The notes below the pieces were generated by a model. It ran no database searches. It had not been told where the DNA came from and saw only the letters and a list, made by a program, of their open reading frames with translations. Both the position numbers and the translations under genes were made by a program. A stretch of DNA of 49,916 nucleotides from Bacillota bacterium (GTDB lineage Bacteria; Bacillota; Limnochordia; Darwinibacteriales; DTU012), in NCBI GenBank assembly GCA_012521185.1, contig JAAYMV010000004.1, forward strand, positions 1 through 49,916, in the 5' to 3' direction. The first letter of the stretch is position 1, and every line of letters begins with the position of its first letter. Shown piece by piece: positions 49,757-49,916 of the stretch.

Positions 49757-49916
49757 AATAATAATAAAAAAAGCGAGTGGCAAACCACCCGCTTGTAAAC
49801 ACAATAACTATGAAAGATTGTTATACAAAACAATCTTTCTCAGATACTGGATTTCATAACCTTGTGAACTATGGCGTTACAAGGTGAGAAGCGGTGGCCT
49901 CTACTTATTACCAAAG
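49757..49916 (-). promoter_or_regulatory. infC-rpmI-rplT leader with terminator (L20-type autoregulation)
   Basis: Minus strand, reading toward infC: a GC-rich conserved-looking segment GAGGCCACCGCTTCTC (about 49900..49885), a 10-bp stem AAAGATTGTT/AACAATCTTT (about 49843..49818), then a terminator AAGCGGGTGG, TTTG loop, CCACTCGCTT with seven T (about 49796..49765). This arrangement fits the Firmicute L20 leader, in which L20 binding favours termination. The 5' end may extend beyond the window. Confidence 0.75.

Noticed and set aside
1-49916. Mobile elements, prophage, CRISPR or defence genes
   Set aside because: No transposase, integrase, phage structural gene, spaced direct-repeat array or restriction/defence domain was seen on either strand.

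Overview
The window is about 50 kb of AT-rich chromosome from a spore-forming member of the Firmicutes/Bacillota. Three T-box leaders (glyQS, leuS, pheST), an L20-type infC leader with an ATT-initiated infC, YqzL, YunB and BofC-like proteins, and the infC-rpmI-rplT and pheST-zapA-cvpA-mutS2 gene orders all point to this group. A secreted protein of beta-barrel character (7152..8732), a superoxide reductase instead of SOD, formate-THF ligase and pyruvate phosphate dikinase suggest an anaerobe, possibly a diderm lineage such as Halanaerobiia or Negativicutes. I cannot fix the genus from sequence alone.

Layout. 1-3.5 kb: start of an ABC exporter cut by the window edge, a LacI-family regulator with operator-like palindromes, and DAHP synthase. 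3.6-9.6 kb: argB on the plus strand; on the minus strand a CPBP-fold membrane protein that has lost its catalytic residues, coupled to fhs; then a beta-barrel-like secreted protein behind a roughly 500-nt hairpin-rich leader; then a small unknown gene. 9.7-21 kb (minus strand): tRNA-Ile(CAU) with a textbook promoter, then the macromolecular synthesis genes dgt-dnaG-rpoD, ppdK, T-box-glyQ-glyS, and yqzL-recO-DUF4342. 21-27 kb: ruvCAB, a BofC-like sporulation protein, YebC, a zinc-ribbon/PrsW pair, superoxide reductase and a MurG outside any dcw cluster. 27.4-30.7 kb: the most unusual block, a plus-strand operon of a circularly-permuted-ATP-grasp-like protein, lysine 2,3-aminomutase and Lgt. 30.7-37.5 kb: a BTAD regulator with a decayed GGDEF-like tail, T-box-leuS, yunB and a class A PBP. 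37.5-49.9 kb (minus strand): infC-rpmI-rplT-rRNA methyltransferase-yqzL2, T-box-pheS-pheT, zapA-cvpA-amidase-U32 protein-mutS2.

Most of the window is housekeeping: translation (three tRNA synthetases, IF3, L35, L20), replication and recombination (dnaG, recO, ruvABC, mutS2), envelope synthesis (murG, PBP, amidase, lgt) and sporulation (bofC, yunB). I see no phage, insertion sequence, CRISPR array or defence island. The best candidates for something undescribed are the ATP-grasp/KamA/Lgt operon, the structured leader of the beta-barrel gene, the catalytically dead CPBP protein next to fhs, the BTAD protein with a degenerate cyclase domain, and a second YqzL-type miniprotein. Start sites were moved where a Shine-Dalgarno sequence (SD) and family N-termini favoured another codon; each case is explained in its entry.
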